Assembly: GCF_000721265.1 (NCBI RefSeq)
Contig: NZ_JOFZ01000001.1
Location: 186,001-250,000 of the forward strand
Length of the DNA: 64,000 bases
Direction of reading: 5' to 3'
DNA from: Streptomyces sp. NRRL F-5126
GTDB taxonomy: Bacteria > Actinomycetota > Actinomycetes > Streptomycetales > Streptomycetaceae
The position numbers were made by a program, and so were the translations under genes. Position 1 is the first letter of the stretch, and every line of letters begins with the position of its first letter. The notes under the pieces were generated by a model that worked only from the letters and a program-made list of their open reading frames with translations, did no database searches and had not been told where the DNA came from. Below are positions 8,258 through 17,554 of this stretch, piece after piece.

Positions 8258-9055
8258 GTGACAACCGCGCCAAGAGTCAAGACGAACCATGAGGTCGGGC
8301 GGTCGGGCCACACGACGATCCGGTACACGGCAAGCGGACCCGCCGGCGGTCCCGTCCTGGCCCTCATCCACGGCTGGGCCTGCGACCGCGGCGACTTCGA
8401 CGCCGTGACGGACCACCTGCCCGGGCACTACCGCGTACTCGCGATCGACCTCGCCGAGCACGGCGCCTCACGCTCGACGCGGGACGTCTGGACGATGGAG
8501 GAGTTCGCCCGCGACGTGGCCGCCGTGCTGGAGGCCGAGTCGGTGGACACGGCGGTCGTGGCGGGCCACTCCCTCGGCGGGGCGGTCGCCGTCGAGACCG
8601 GCCGGCTGCTGCCCGGCACGGTGTCGCACGTGGTCGCGCTCGACGCGCTGCACTACCTGTCCCTGTTCCCCGCACTGAGCGAGGAACGGGCCGAGGCTAC
8701 GACGCGCGTGTTCCGCGAGGACTTCGGCGCGGCGGTGCGTGGGCTCGTCGAGGGAGGCTCCCCGGCCGGGACCGACCCGGCTCTCAAGGAGGCGTACGTC
8801 AAGAAGATGTCGGCGGTGCGGCAGCCCGCGGGGGTGGGGGCCATCGAGGGCCTGGTGCGCTGGGACATGGACGCGGCGCTGCGCGAGACGCGGCAGCCGA
8901 TCACCGTCTTCGGGATTCGCTCGCTCGTGACGCGGGAAGCGATCGACCGCTACCGCGACCGGCTCGACTTCGTGCTCGTCGACCTCGGCAGCCACCACTT
9001 CCCCGCAGAGGCGCCGGAGGCCACGGCGAGGCTCCTGGCGGGGGTGAGTGCCTGA
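8258..9055 (+). CDS. Alpha/beta fold hydrolase
   Basis: 265 aa. The oxyanion strand LALIHGWACDRGDFD is at residues 33-47, the nucleophile elbow GHSLGG near 103-108 (Ser105), and a late His is in LGSHHFPAEAP; this is the standard Ser-His-Asp hydrolase set. The substrate is unknown. The GTG start is preceded by CAGGAGG at ideal spacing. The stop overlaps the start of the next gene (TGATG), so it is translationally coupled to the Old Yellow Enzyme. The divergent TetR gene and its operators suggest inducible control. Confidence 0.9.
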   Translation: MTTAPRVKTNHEVGRSGHTTIRYTASGPAGGPVLALIHGWACDRGDFDAVTDHLPGHYRVLAIDLAEHGASRSTRDVWTMEEFARDVAAVLEAESVDTAVVAGHSLGGAVAVETGRLLPGTVSHVVALDALHYLSLFPALSEERAEATTRVFREDFGAAVRGLVEGGSPAGTDPALKEAYVKKMSAVRQPAGVGAIEGLVRWDMDAALRETRQPITVFGIRSLVTREAIDRYRDRLDFVLVDLGSHHFPAEAPEATARLLAGVSA

Positions 9056-10149
9056 TGGGGCCGACGAGTTCGCAACCGCTGCGGCTGCGGGACGTGACCG
9101 TCCCCAACCGCGTGTGGATGTCCCCGATGGCGCAGTACGCCGCGGGTAGCGACGGCAAGCCGACCGACTGGCACCTCGTGCACTACGGCGCACGGGCCGT
9201 CGGCGGGGTCGGCCTGGTCATGGTCGAGGCCAACGCCGTGGGGCCGCTGCACCGGACCACGTCCGCGGACCTCGGCATCTGGAACGAGGAGCAGGCCGCC
9301 GCGCACCGCCGCCTGACGTCGTTCATACGCGAGCGCGGCACGGTCGCCGGGATCCAGTTGCAGGCGGCGGGCAGGAAGGGCTCGCACCAACTGCCGTGGG
9401 TGGGCGCGGGCCAGAACGGTTCCGTGAGCGCGGCCGACGGGGGGTGGCGGACGTTCGGCCCTTCGCCGGTGGCGTTCGGCGAGCTGAACGCGCCCAGGGA
9501 GGCGGGCCGCGCCGACATCGACGAGGCCGTGGAGGCGTTCGCGCACGCGGCGAGGATGGCCGACCTGGCGGGATACCAGGTGGTCGAGATCCAGGCCTCG
9601 CACGGATACCTGCTGCACGAGTTCCTCTCGCCCCTGTCCAACCACCGGACGGACGAGTACGGCGGGAGCCCCGAGAACCGGATGCGCCTCGCGCTGCGCG
9701 TGGCGCGCGCCGTGCGGGAGGCGTTCCCGGCGCGGAAGCCGGTCTTCGTCCGGATCACCGCCACGGACTGGGCCGAGGGCGGGATCCCGATCGACGAGGC
9801 GGCACTGTTCGCCAAGGAACTGGCGGCAGCCGGCATCGACTTGCTCGACGTCACGTCGGGGCTCGTGGTGCGCGACCAGGCGGCACGCCCGCCGGCGCGG
9901 GAGGCGGTGCACGCCGAGTTCGCGGCGACGCTCAGGAACGCCACGGGGCTCCCGGTCGCCCCCGTCGGGGGGATCGGCGACCTGTCCCTGGCGGAGAGGC
10001 TCGTCTCCAGCGGTCAGGCGGACGCCGTGATGGTGGGACGCCCGCTGCTCCGCGACCCGTACTTCGCCCTGCGCGAGCGCCCCGCGGACCCGGCGGCCTG
10101 GCCCCGTCAGTACCAGCGCGCCCTGCCTCACCGCGCTCTCGGCGGCTAG
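9055..10149 (+). CDS. NADH:flavin oxidoreductase / Old Yellow Enzyme family (YqjM-like)
   Basis: 364-aa FMN-dependent TIM-barrel ene-reductase. Family landmarks: RVWMSPMAQYAA near the N-terminus, GRKGSHQLPW, HGYLLHEFLSPLSN, YGGSPENRMRL, and the phosphate-binding PVAPVGGIGD and ADAVMVGRPLLRDP. Two usual substrate and flavin contacts differ: YqjM has MSPMCMY where this has MSPMAQY (Cys to Ala), and the first His of the HxxH pair is Gln here (EIQASHGYL). Its known role is reducing activated C=C bonds with NAD(P)H. It is coupled by a 1-nt overlap to the upstream hydrolase. Confidence 0.92.
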   Translation: MGPTSSQPLRLRDVTVPNRVWMSPMAQYAAGSDGKPTDWHLVHYGARAVGGVGLVMVEANAVGPLHRTTSADLGIWNEEQAAAHRRLTSFIRERGTVAGIQLQAAGRKGSHQLPWVGAGQNGSVSAADGGWRTFGPSPVAFGELNAPREAGRADIDEAVEAFAHAARMADLAGYQVVEIQASHGYLLHEFLSPLSNHRTDEYGGSPENRMRLALRVARAVREAFPARKPVFVRITATDWAEGGIPIDEAALFAKELAAAGIDLLDVTSGLVVRDQAARPPAREAVHAEFAATLRNATGLPVAPVGGIGDLSLAERLVSSGQADAVMVGRPLLRDPYFALRERPADPAAWPRQYQRALPHRALGG

Positions 10150-10200
10150 TCTCATTGTCGCAGACATGCCACGCCACCCCCAGGAAGGGACTTGATCGAC

Positions 10201-11133
10201 ATGACCAGGGCCAGGTCGAGATGGATGATCCTGTTCGCCTGCGTGTTGACGCTGATGTGCACCGCCATGGCGAGTGGAGCGGAAGCCGCTCCCGCGGCCG
10301 CGCCCGCCAAGAAGCAGCACCACATGCATGCGGCGGCGAAGAGCGGGCCGGTGTCCGTCGCCTATGTGGAGGTCAACAGCGACAGCATGCTGAACGTGGG
10401 CAAGTACAAGCTCGCCGGCAGCGGTGCCAACGTGTTCGACATCGGCGTCATCTTCGCCGCCAACATCAACTACGACGGCAGCCAGGCGTACCTGTCCTTC
10501 AATCAGCAGGTGCAGAGCGTCCTGGACAACGCGGCGACCCAGATCAGGCCGCTCCAGCAGCAGGGCATCAAGGTCGAGCTGTCGATCCTGGGCAACCACC
10601 AGGGCGCGGGGTTCGCCAACTTCCCCTCGCAGTCCGCGGCGGCGGCGTTCGCCAAGCAGTTGTCGGACACGGTGAGCAAGTACGGCCTGGACGGCATCGA
10701 CTTCGACGACGAGTACGCGGACTACGGCGTGAACGGCACTGCCCAGCCCAATGACAGCTCGTTCGTCTACCTGGTCCAGGCGCTGCGCCAGGACATGCCC
10801 GACAAGCTCATCACGCTCTACGACATCGGCCCGTCCGCGTCGCGGCTCTCCTACAACGGAGTCGACGTCACCAGCATGTTCGACTACGCGTGGAACCCCT
10901 GGTACGGCTCGTTCGACGTGCCCGGCATCGGCCTCCCCAAGGACCGCCTCTCACCCGCGGCCGTCGACCTCGGCTCGACCAGCGCCGACACCGCGGCCAA
11001 CATGGCGCAGCAGACCGTGGACGGCGGATACGGCGTGTACCTCACGTACAACCTGACCAGCACGGACATCCACGACTACATCTCACGCTTCACCGACGTG
11101 CTGTACGGCAGCGACGCGGTGCACAGCGGCTGA
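10201..11133 (+). CDS. Secreted endo-beta-N-acetylglucosaminidase H-type enzyme (GH18)
   Basis: 310 aa, closely resembling EndoH of Streptomyces plicatus over its whole length (SVAYVEVN.SMLNVGKY, NFPSQ, QPNDSSFV, SRLSY, DYAWNPWYG). It has a Sec signal peptide (MTRARSRWMILFACVLTLM) followed by an Ala/His-rich stretch. The catalytic GH18 motif D164-G-I-D-F-D169-D-E171 is intact; in EndoH the two equivalent acidic residues are the catalytic pair. It cleaves the chitobiose core of N-glycans and releases oligosaccharide outside the cell. The ATG at 10201 is spaced 10 nt from AGGAAGGGA; a TTG at 10192 is too close. The 3' end overlaps the convergent phosphatase-like gene by 51 bp. Confidence 0.94.
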   Translation: MTRARSRWMILFACVLTLMCTAMASGAEAAPAAAPAKKQHHMHAAAKSGPVSVAYVEVNSDSMLNVGKYKLAGSGANVFDIGVIFAANINYDGSQAYLSFNQQVQSVLDNAATQIRPLQQQGIKVELSILGNHQGAGFANFPSQSAAAAFAKQLSDTVSKYGLDGIDFDDEYADYGVNGTAQPNDSSFVYLVQALRQDMPDKLITLYDIGPSASRLSYNGVDVTSMFDYAWNPWYGSFDVPGIGLPKDRLSPAAVDLGSTSADTAANMAQQTVDGGYGVYLTYNLTSTDIHDYISRFTDVLYGSDAVHSG

Positions 11134-11925
11134 CCCGCGGATCATCGCCATCAGCCGCTCGTGGGTCTCGTGGTCGGCGGCGGCCACGAGACCACCGCAC
11201 GTCTCACCGAGTGCGGCGCCGTCGATGCCGGTGACCACGCAACCGGCGGCCCGGCACAGGGCGATACCGGCCGCGAAGTGCACGGACCCGGAGAGGTCCC
11301 CGCCGTCGGTGACGTACGCGGCGCGCCTGCCCGCGGCGACCCAGGCCAGCGCGAGCGTCGTGGACACGACGCGCGGCCGGAACCGTTCGGCGAACTCGGG
11401 CCGGGCCAGGAGCTGCACGGCCCGGAACCCGGGCGCGTTCGGGAACGGCGGGTCCAGGTTGACGTCCACGAGCCGGGTGGCGGAGGTGGGCGCGAGAGGC
11501 GCGCCGCCGCCCCCGTCGCGGCGCACCCAGGCGGCCTCGCCGTCCGTGCGGAAGACCTCACCGCTGAACGGGTCGGCGACCGCGGCGGCGCCGCCGCGCA
11601 GCGCGACGTTGACGGCCACCGTCATGTTGCCGACGGCGTAGTTCAGCGTGCCGCACAACGGATCCACCAGCCACTGCCGCGCGGCACCGACGGCACCCTG
11701 CTCCCCGCCCTCCTCGCCGACCACCGCGTCGTCAGGCCGCGCGGCGCGGAGGACGCCGAGGATCGCCTCCTCCGACGCGAGGTCTGCGGTGGTGGCGAAG
11801 TCCCCGGCGCCCTTGTCGACGCGGTCGAGCCGCCGGCCGTACAGGGCACGAACCACATCGGCTCCGGCCCGCGCCCCGGCCGCCGCGACGGCGGCATCGT
11901 CGTAGCCCGCATACGAATTGACCAT
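11083..11925 (-). CDS. Inositol monophosphatase-like protein with altered metal site
   Basis: 280 aa of the IMPase/FBPase superfamily. The first acidic motif VVGEEGG (E71/E72) and D88 in WLVDP are present. The canonical DP.DGT motif reads DPLCGT, so the second Asp is Cys91, and the third motif WD.AAG reads VHFAAG, so the Asp is His216. Two of the usual Mg2+ ligands are therefore changed, and normal phosphatase activity is doubtful; it may be a pseudoenzyme or use a different metal. Its last 17 codons overlap the convergent EndoH gene. The 53-bp gap to the upstream methyltransferase allows co-transcription. Confidence 0.85.
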   Translation of the reverse strand: MVNSYAGYDDAAVAAAGARAGADVVRALYGRRLDRVDKGAGDFATTADLASEEAILGVLRAARPDDAVVGEEGGEQGAVGAARQWLVDPLCGTLNYAVGNMTVAVNVALRGGAAAVADPFSGEVFRTDGEAAWVRRDGGGGAPLAPTSATRLVDVNLDPPFPNAPGFRAVQLLARPEFAERFRPRVVSTTLALAWVAAGRRAAYVTDGGDLSGSVHFAAGIALCRAAGCVVTGIDGAALGETCGGLVAAADHETHERLMAMIRGSAAVHRVAAVQHVGEA

Positions 11926-11978
11926 GCCGTGCAGGCTATCGGGACGCGGTTCGCCGCCCAGCGGCGACGTGCGCGCGC

Positions 11979-12788
11979 TCAGCGCGGTGACCTGCCCACC
12001 GCGAGCAAGTGCGAGGAAGCCGCCAGCAGTTCCGGGTACGGCTCCGCCGTCCTCGCAGCCGTCAGGACGGACGTGAACAGCGCCTCGTCCGGGCCGGGAC
12101 CCGGCTGGTTCTCCACCGCCTTGAGCATCGACCACGCCGGACCCTCCACCCCGAAGACCTCCACGTCGCACAGTCCCGCCGCGCTCAGTTCCTCGGCGAG
12201 TTCCTCACCTCGGTGGAAGTACGAGAGCGTGAAACCCCGCCGGCCGTCGTACACGGCGGTGCGCAGGATGTCGGAGACCGAGGATTCGAGCCGTGGCGTG
12301 TGCAGATGGGCGAGGGCGCTGTGCTCGAACAGCGACGAGTAGCGGTTGATGGCGGCCGCGGCGACGAGCCCACCGGGCCGGACCACGCGCCGCGCCTCGT
12401 TCAGCGCCTGCACCCGGTCCGCGCGCTCGGGCAGGTGGTAGAGGGGCCCGAGGAGCTGCACCACGTCGTACGTGGCATCGCCCTCTTCCAGCGCCCGGGC
12501 GTCGCCGAGGGACGCCGAGCAGACCGTCGCTGCCTGTTCGACGTGGCGGGCGACGGGGTCGACGAGGTGCACGTCGTACCCGTCTGCCGTAAGCCACCGT
12601 GCGTGGACGCCAGGACCGCCGCCCACGTCCAGTACGCGGGCTGGCGCGGGCGGCAGGAAACGGCCCAGGAGCTCACGCGTCCTCAGTAGTTCGAGCCGCC
12701 CGTCGGCCGACATGCTCAGCCGGTCGCTCTCGTCGACGACCTCCGAGTAGAAGTGCTCGATCTCCGGCGCCAATGTGGGGTGCGACAT
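11979..12788 (-). CDS. Class I SAM-dependent methyltransferase
   Basis: 269 aa. The SAM-binding motif I VLDVGGGPGVHARWL starts near residue 53, the acidic ribose contact is in VHLVDPV, and the motif IV region VVQLLGPLYHLPE is followed by RVVRPGGLV. This is the Methyltransf_11/25 fold. The substrate is unknown; the long C-terminal part with many aromatics suggests a small molecule. The ATG at 12788 was chosen because the family begins shortly after it; the longer frame reads into the gntR promoter. It is divergent from the GntR gene and upstream of the phosphatase-like gene. Confidence 0.88.
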   Translation of the reverse strand: MSHPTLAPEIEHFYSEVVDESDRLSMSADGRLELLRTRELLGRFLPPAPARVLDVGGGPGVHARWLTADGYDVHLVDPVARHVEQAATVCSASLGDARALEEGDATYDVVQLLGPLYHLPERADRVQALNEARRVVRPGGLVAAAAINRYSSLFEHSALAHLHTPRLESSVSDILRTAVYDGRRGFTLSYFHRGEELAEELSAAGLCDVEVFGVEGPAWSMLKAVENQPGPGPDEALFTSVLTAARTAEPYPELLAASSHLLAVGRSPR

Positions 12789-12883
12789 GGCGGCAGTATC
12801 GTGTGCGCGGGCGGACCGATCCAGCTCGGCCACTCGTGCCGCGCGCGGCGCGTACGAGTGTGGCACCGTGGCCGGACAGGCAA

Positions 12884-12894
12884 CCTAGGGAAGT
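12884..12894. promoter_or_regulatory. Half-copy of the GntR operator in front of gntR
   Basis: CCTAGGGAAGT ends 11 nt before the gntR ATG and is identical to the inner part of the operator at 13704-13744 (CCTAGGGAAGT there at 13710-13720). This suggests that the regulator at 12906 binds in front of its own gene. Confidence 0.5.
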
Positions 12895-12905
12895 GAGGAT
12901 CGCCG

Positions 12906-13643
12906 ATGTCGGTCACCGCCCGGCAGATCGCCGACGGGCTGCGCGAGCGGATCCGGTCCCGCGAGCTCGCCCCGGGAGACCGGCTTCCCGGCGAGCCCGC
13001 GCTGGTGCGGGAGCACGGCGTGGCCAAGGAGACGGCGCGGCGCGCGCTCAGCATGCTCGTGACGGAGGGACTGGCGGTACGCAGGCGCGGCAGCGGCACC
13101 TACGTAAGAGAGTTCCGGCCGATCCGGCGGACGGCGGGTCGGCGCCTGTCCCGCGATGTGTGGGGCGCCGGACAGTCGATCTGGGCAGCGGAGGTTCGCG
13201 GCCGCGAGCTGACCGTGACGGATCTGGAGGTCGGCGAGGAGCCCGTTCCCGAGGAGGTCGCACCGCTGCTCGGCCTGCCGGACGAGGCGGCCGTCGTCGT
13301 CAGGAGGAGGCGTTATCTGGTCGACGGCGAACCGGTCCAGCTGGCGACGTCGTACCTGCCGGCCGACCTCGTCCGGGACTCGCCCGCCGCCCGGGCCGAA
13401 ACGGGACCCGGGGGCCTTTACGCGCGTCTGGGCGAACTGGGGCTTGAACCTGCGGGCTTCACGGAGGAACTGCGGGCGCGCATGCCGGACCCGTCGGAGA
13501 GCGACCGCCTCCACCTGTCGGAGGGCACCCCGGTGGTGGAGATCTGCCGCGTGGCCTACACGGCGGAGGGCCGGGCGGTCGACGTGACCTGGATGCTGCT
13601 GGACGCGGGCGTGTACACACTGGTGTACGACGTGACGAGCTGA
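12906..13643 (+). CDS. GntR family transcriptional regulator (HutC subfamily, UTRA domain)
   Basis: 245 aa. The winged helix is at residues 1-70 with the typical GDRLPGEPALVREHGVAKETARRAL pattern (the subfamily usually has LPSE.LA) and the wing GLAVRRRGSGTYV. The C-terminal 150 residues match a UTRA effector domain (RRRYLVDGEPVQLATSYLPADL, then a late Asp-rich strand). ATG with GAGGAT upstream. CCTAGGG sequences precede both this gene and the next gene, so it probably controls itself and the small protein at 13769. The effector is unknown; the domain binds small acids, sugars or sugar phosphates in relatives. Confidence 0.9.
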   Translation: MSVTARQIADGLRERIRSRELAPGDRLPGEPALVREHGVAKETARRALSMLVTEGLAVRRRGSGTYVREFRPIRRTAGRRLSRDVWGAGQSIWAAEVRGRELTVTDLEVGEEPVPEEVAPLLGLPDEAAVVVRRRRYLVDGEPVQLATSYLPADLVRDSPAARAETGPGGLYARLGELGLEPAGFTEELRARMPDPSESDRLHLSEGTPVVEICRVAYTAEGRAVDVTWMLLDAGVYTLVYDVTS

Positions 13644-13703
13644 CCGGCAGGCGTCGCGGGCCGGCCGAGCAAGTGGCGTGAAATCACCCCTTCAGGTATC
13701 AGC

Positions 13704-13744
13704 AACATCCCTAGGGAAGTATTCTCCATCTCCCTAGGGATGTT
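13704..13744. promoter_or_regulatory. Nested palindromic operator between gntR and the 124-aa gene
   Basis: AACATCCCTAGGGA (13704-13717) and TCCCTAGGGATGTT (13731-13744) are perfect reverse complements separated by 13 bp. Each arm contains the self-complementary 10-mer TCCCTAGGGA; the centres of the two 10-mers are 23 bp apart. It is 25 bp upstream of the next start codon. Likely binding site of two dimers of the adjacent GntR protein. Confidence 0.7.
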
Positions 13745-13768
13745 CTTCCTTCTCGGAGGCGTCACGCC

Positions 13769-14143
13769 ATGTCTGAACCAGGAGCCGACAGGCCCGCCCG
13801 CACGTGCCGCGCGACCGCCCGGCTGCCCGAGCGGCTGGTGCTGACGGCCCTACGGCTCGCACCCGATCCCTACGGGGAGGACGACGACCGGGGCGTCGAG
13901 CGCCACCTCGTCTGCGCGCTCCGGGCGCATCCTGGGATCGAACATCACGCCGTCGTAAGGGAGTTGGACGGAGCTGGCGGCGGCGCCATCTGGGCGCGCT
14001 GGGTGGACGGCGCCAGGCCCCGGGCTGTCGTCGTCCGGGCCGACTGCCCGGCCGTCGTGACCGACGGCGCGCGGTCTCAGGCGTGCGCCGAGTTCCTCGG
14101 CCATCCCGGACCGCACTCGTGGGAGTGCGTTCAGCCCTCGTAG
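13769..14143 (+). CDS. Hypothetical protein, likely GntR-controlled
   Basis: 124 aa, not recognised. It has a perfect GGAGG 9 nt upstream of the ATG and lies directly behind the nested palindromic operator, so it is very likely a real expressed gene. The sequence is a compact alpha/beta mix with three Cys (two in the C-terminal half: SQACAEFLGH and SWECVQPS) and a central hydrophobic strand RAVVVRADCPAVV. No signal peptide or membrane segment. The last 13 bp overlap the convergent RraA-like gene. It may be the only structural target of the neighbouring regulator. Confidence 0.72.
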   Translation: MSEPGADRPARTCRATARLPERLVLTALRLAPDPYGEDDDRGVERHLVCALRAHPGIEHHAVVRELDGAGGGAIWARWVDGARPRAVVVRADCPAVVTDGARSQACAEFLGHPGPHSWECVQPS

Positions 14144-14754
14144 CCGCCCGCCGCCAGCAGGCCGTCGATGCGGGCTCGGTGTGCCTCTTCCCAGGCGTCG
14201 AGGGACTGCGCGGCCTCCTTCTCCTGCTTCGCGCGGGCCGCGGTGAGCGCCTTCTCCCGGCGGGCGGCCGGGACCGCCACCACGCCCTCCTCGTCGGCGA
14301 CGACGATGTCGCCCGCTGCCACCACGACGCCGCCGCAGCGCACCTCGCCGCCGAGCGGGGCCACGGCCTTCTTGTCGCCCGGGATGGGGATGACGCCCCG
14401 CGCGTAGACGGGGAAGCCCATCTCGCGCACCTCCGCCAGGTCGCGGATCACGCCGTCCGCGACGAACGCCACGACCCCGCGGCGCTGCGCGACCGCGCAC
14501 ACGTTGCCGCCCGCCAGCGCGTGGTCGAGGTCGCCCGACTCGACGACGATCACGGAACCCGGCTCGGCCCGGTGGATGGCCGCGTGCAGCATGAGGTTGT
14601 CGCCGCGCGGGCAGCGCACCGTGAAGGCCGGGCCCGCGACGCGCGGGCCGCCCGGCCACAGCGGCCGTATACGGAAGTCCATGACCTGTGCCGCCCCGAG
14701 GGCGTCGGCGAGCGCGGGGGTGGGAAGGGAGAGGAACGCGGTGGCGTCGTTCAT
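14131..14754 (-). CDS. RraA family protein (RraA / HMG-aldolase fold)
   Basis: 207 aa. Core features: GDNLMLHAAIHRAEPGSVIV, GGNVCAVAQRRGVVAFVADGVIRD (metal/substrate residues R and D in DGVIRD), PVYARGVIP, GDIVVADEEGVVAVP. The family includes 4-hydroxy-4-methyl-2-oxoglutarate aldolases/oxaloacetate decarboxylases and the RNase E inhibitor RraA; the intact RD pair and the extended C-terminal helices favour an aldolase or decarboxylase role. ATG at 14754. It is divergent from the penicillin-binding protein. Confidence 0.85.
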   Translation of the reverse strand: MNDATAFLSLPTPALADALGAAQVMDFRIRPLWPGGPRVAGPAFTVRCPRGDNLMLHAAIHRAEPGSVIVVESGDLDHALAGGNVCAVAQRRGVVAFVADGVIRDLAEVREMGFPVYARGVIPIPGDKKAVAPLGGEVRCGGVVVAAGDIVVADEEGVVAVPAARREKALTAARAKQEKEAAQSLDAWEEAHRARIDGLLAAGGYEG

Positions 14755-14913
14755 GTTCTGCTTCTGCCTTTCGCGGGGGGCGTTTCGGCGCGTGCGTGAT
14801 GGTACGGGAGCGGGATACGCCCGGCCCGGTGGCCACGGAACACGCGGCGGTGTGATCGTGGTCCCAGTCGGATAACGCACGCCTCCTGCGTCCCCGCCGC
14901 CCCGTACAGTGCT

Positions 14914-14943
14914 GGAACGGAAGGTTCTTGAACGCGTTCAAGA
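14914..14943 (+). promoter_or_regulatory. Possible ECF-type promoter overlapped by an 18-bp palindrome, upstream of the PBP gene
   Basis: GGAAC at 14914-14918 is followed after 16 bp by CGTT (14935-14938), which resembles the -35/-10 pattern of cell-envelope ECF sigma factors. TCTTGAACGCGTTCAAGA (14926-14943) is a perfect palindrome covering the -10. Penicillin-binding proteins are known members of the sigma-E envelope-stress regulon in S. coelicolor, which fits, but no transcription start is known here. Confidence 0.5.
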
Positions 14944-14977
14944 TCCGGGGGGACCCGGGGGGAGCGAGGGCTGCGCC

Positions 14978-16677
<1,700 letters not shown>

Positions 16678-16681
<4 letters not shown>

Positions 16682-17544
16682 CGCCGCTCGTCGCACTCGC
16701 GGTCCTCGTCGCCGCGGTCACCCACGCGGGCTGGAACGCGATCGCGCACGACATCACGGACAAGCTCGTCGCGTTCACGCTGATCAGCGGCGGCGGCGCG
16801 GTGATCGGCGCGCTGCTGCTGTGCGTGGCGCCGCTGCCGCACGCGGGCGCGTGGCCGTACCTCGCCGTGTCGGCGGTGGTGCACGTCGCCTACTACCTGC
16901 TGCTGATGCGGTCGTTCAGCCTGGGCGACTTCGGCCAGGTCTACCCGATCGCGCGCGGCACGGCGCCGCTGGTGGTGACGGTGGTCGCGGCGGTGGCCCT
17001 GAGCGAGTCGCTGAACGGGTGGCAGGCGGCCGGCGTGTGCGCCTCGTCCGCCGGGCTGATCGCGATGGCGTTGTGGGGCATCCGCGGCCGGGGCGCCGCA
17101 CCGCGCGGGGCGGCGATACGCGCGGCGGCGATACGCGCGGCGCTCGCCACGGGCCTGTCGATCGCCGCGTACACGGTGGTGGACGGTGTGGGTGTGCGGC
17201 GCTCCGGCACGCCGATCGGCTATCTGGCGTGGCTGATGGTGCTCGAAGGACTGCTGATCCCGGCGTACGCGGTGTACGTGCGGCGGGGGCGCCTGGCGGC
17301 CGAGCTCCGCCCGAGGGCGGCGCTCGGCCTGCTGGGCGCGGCGCTGTCGCTGACGGCCTACGGGCTCGTGCTGTGGGCGCAGACCCGCGCCGACCTGGCG
17401 CCGGTCGCCGCGCTGCGCGAGTCGTCCGTCATCGTGGGCGCGGCGATCGGCACCGTGGTCTTCAAGGAGCGGTTCGGCGCGCCGAGGATCGCGGCCGCAG
17501 CGCTGGTGGTGGCGGGCACGGCCCTGCTGCTGCACTCGGGCTGA
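16678..17544 (+). CDS. EamA/DMT-superfamily transporter
   Basis: 288 aa with about ten hydrophobic segments in two repeats of five, the EamA architecture (HAGWNAIAH near the start, then GQVYPIARGTAPLVVT and a second copy around LAPVAALRESSVIVGAAIGTVVFKE). Family members export metabolites, but the substrate is unknown. The ATG overlaps the penicillin-binding protein stop (ATGA), so the two are translationally coupled. Confidence 0.88.
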
Positions 17545-17554
17545 CGCGGCGCGC

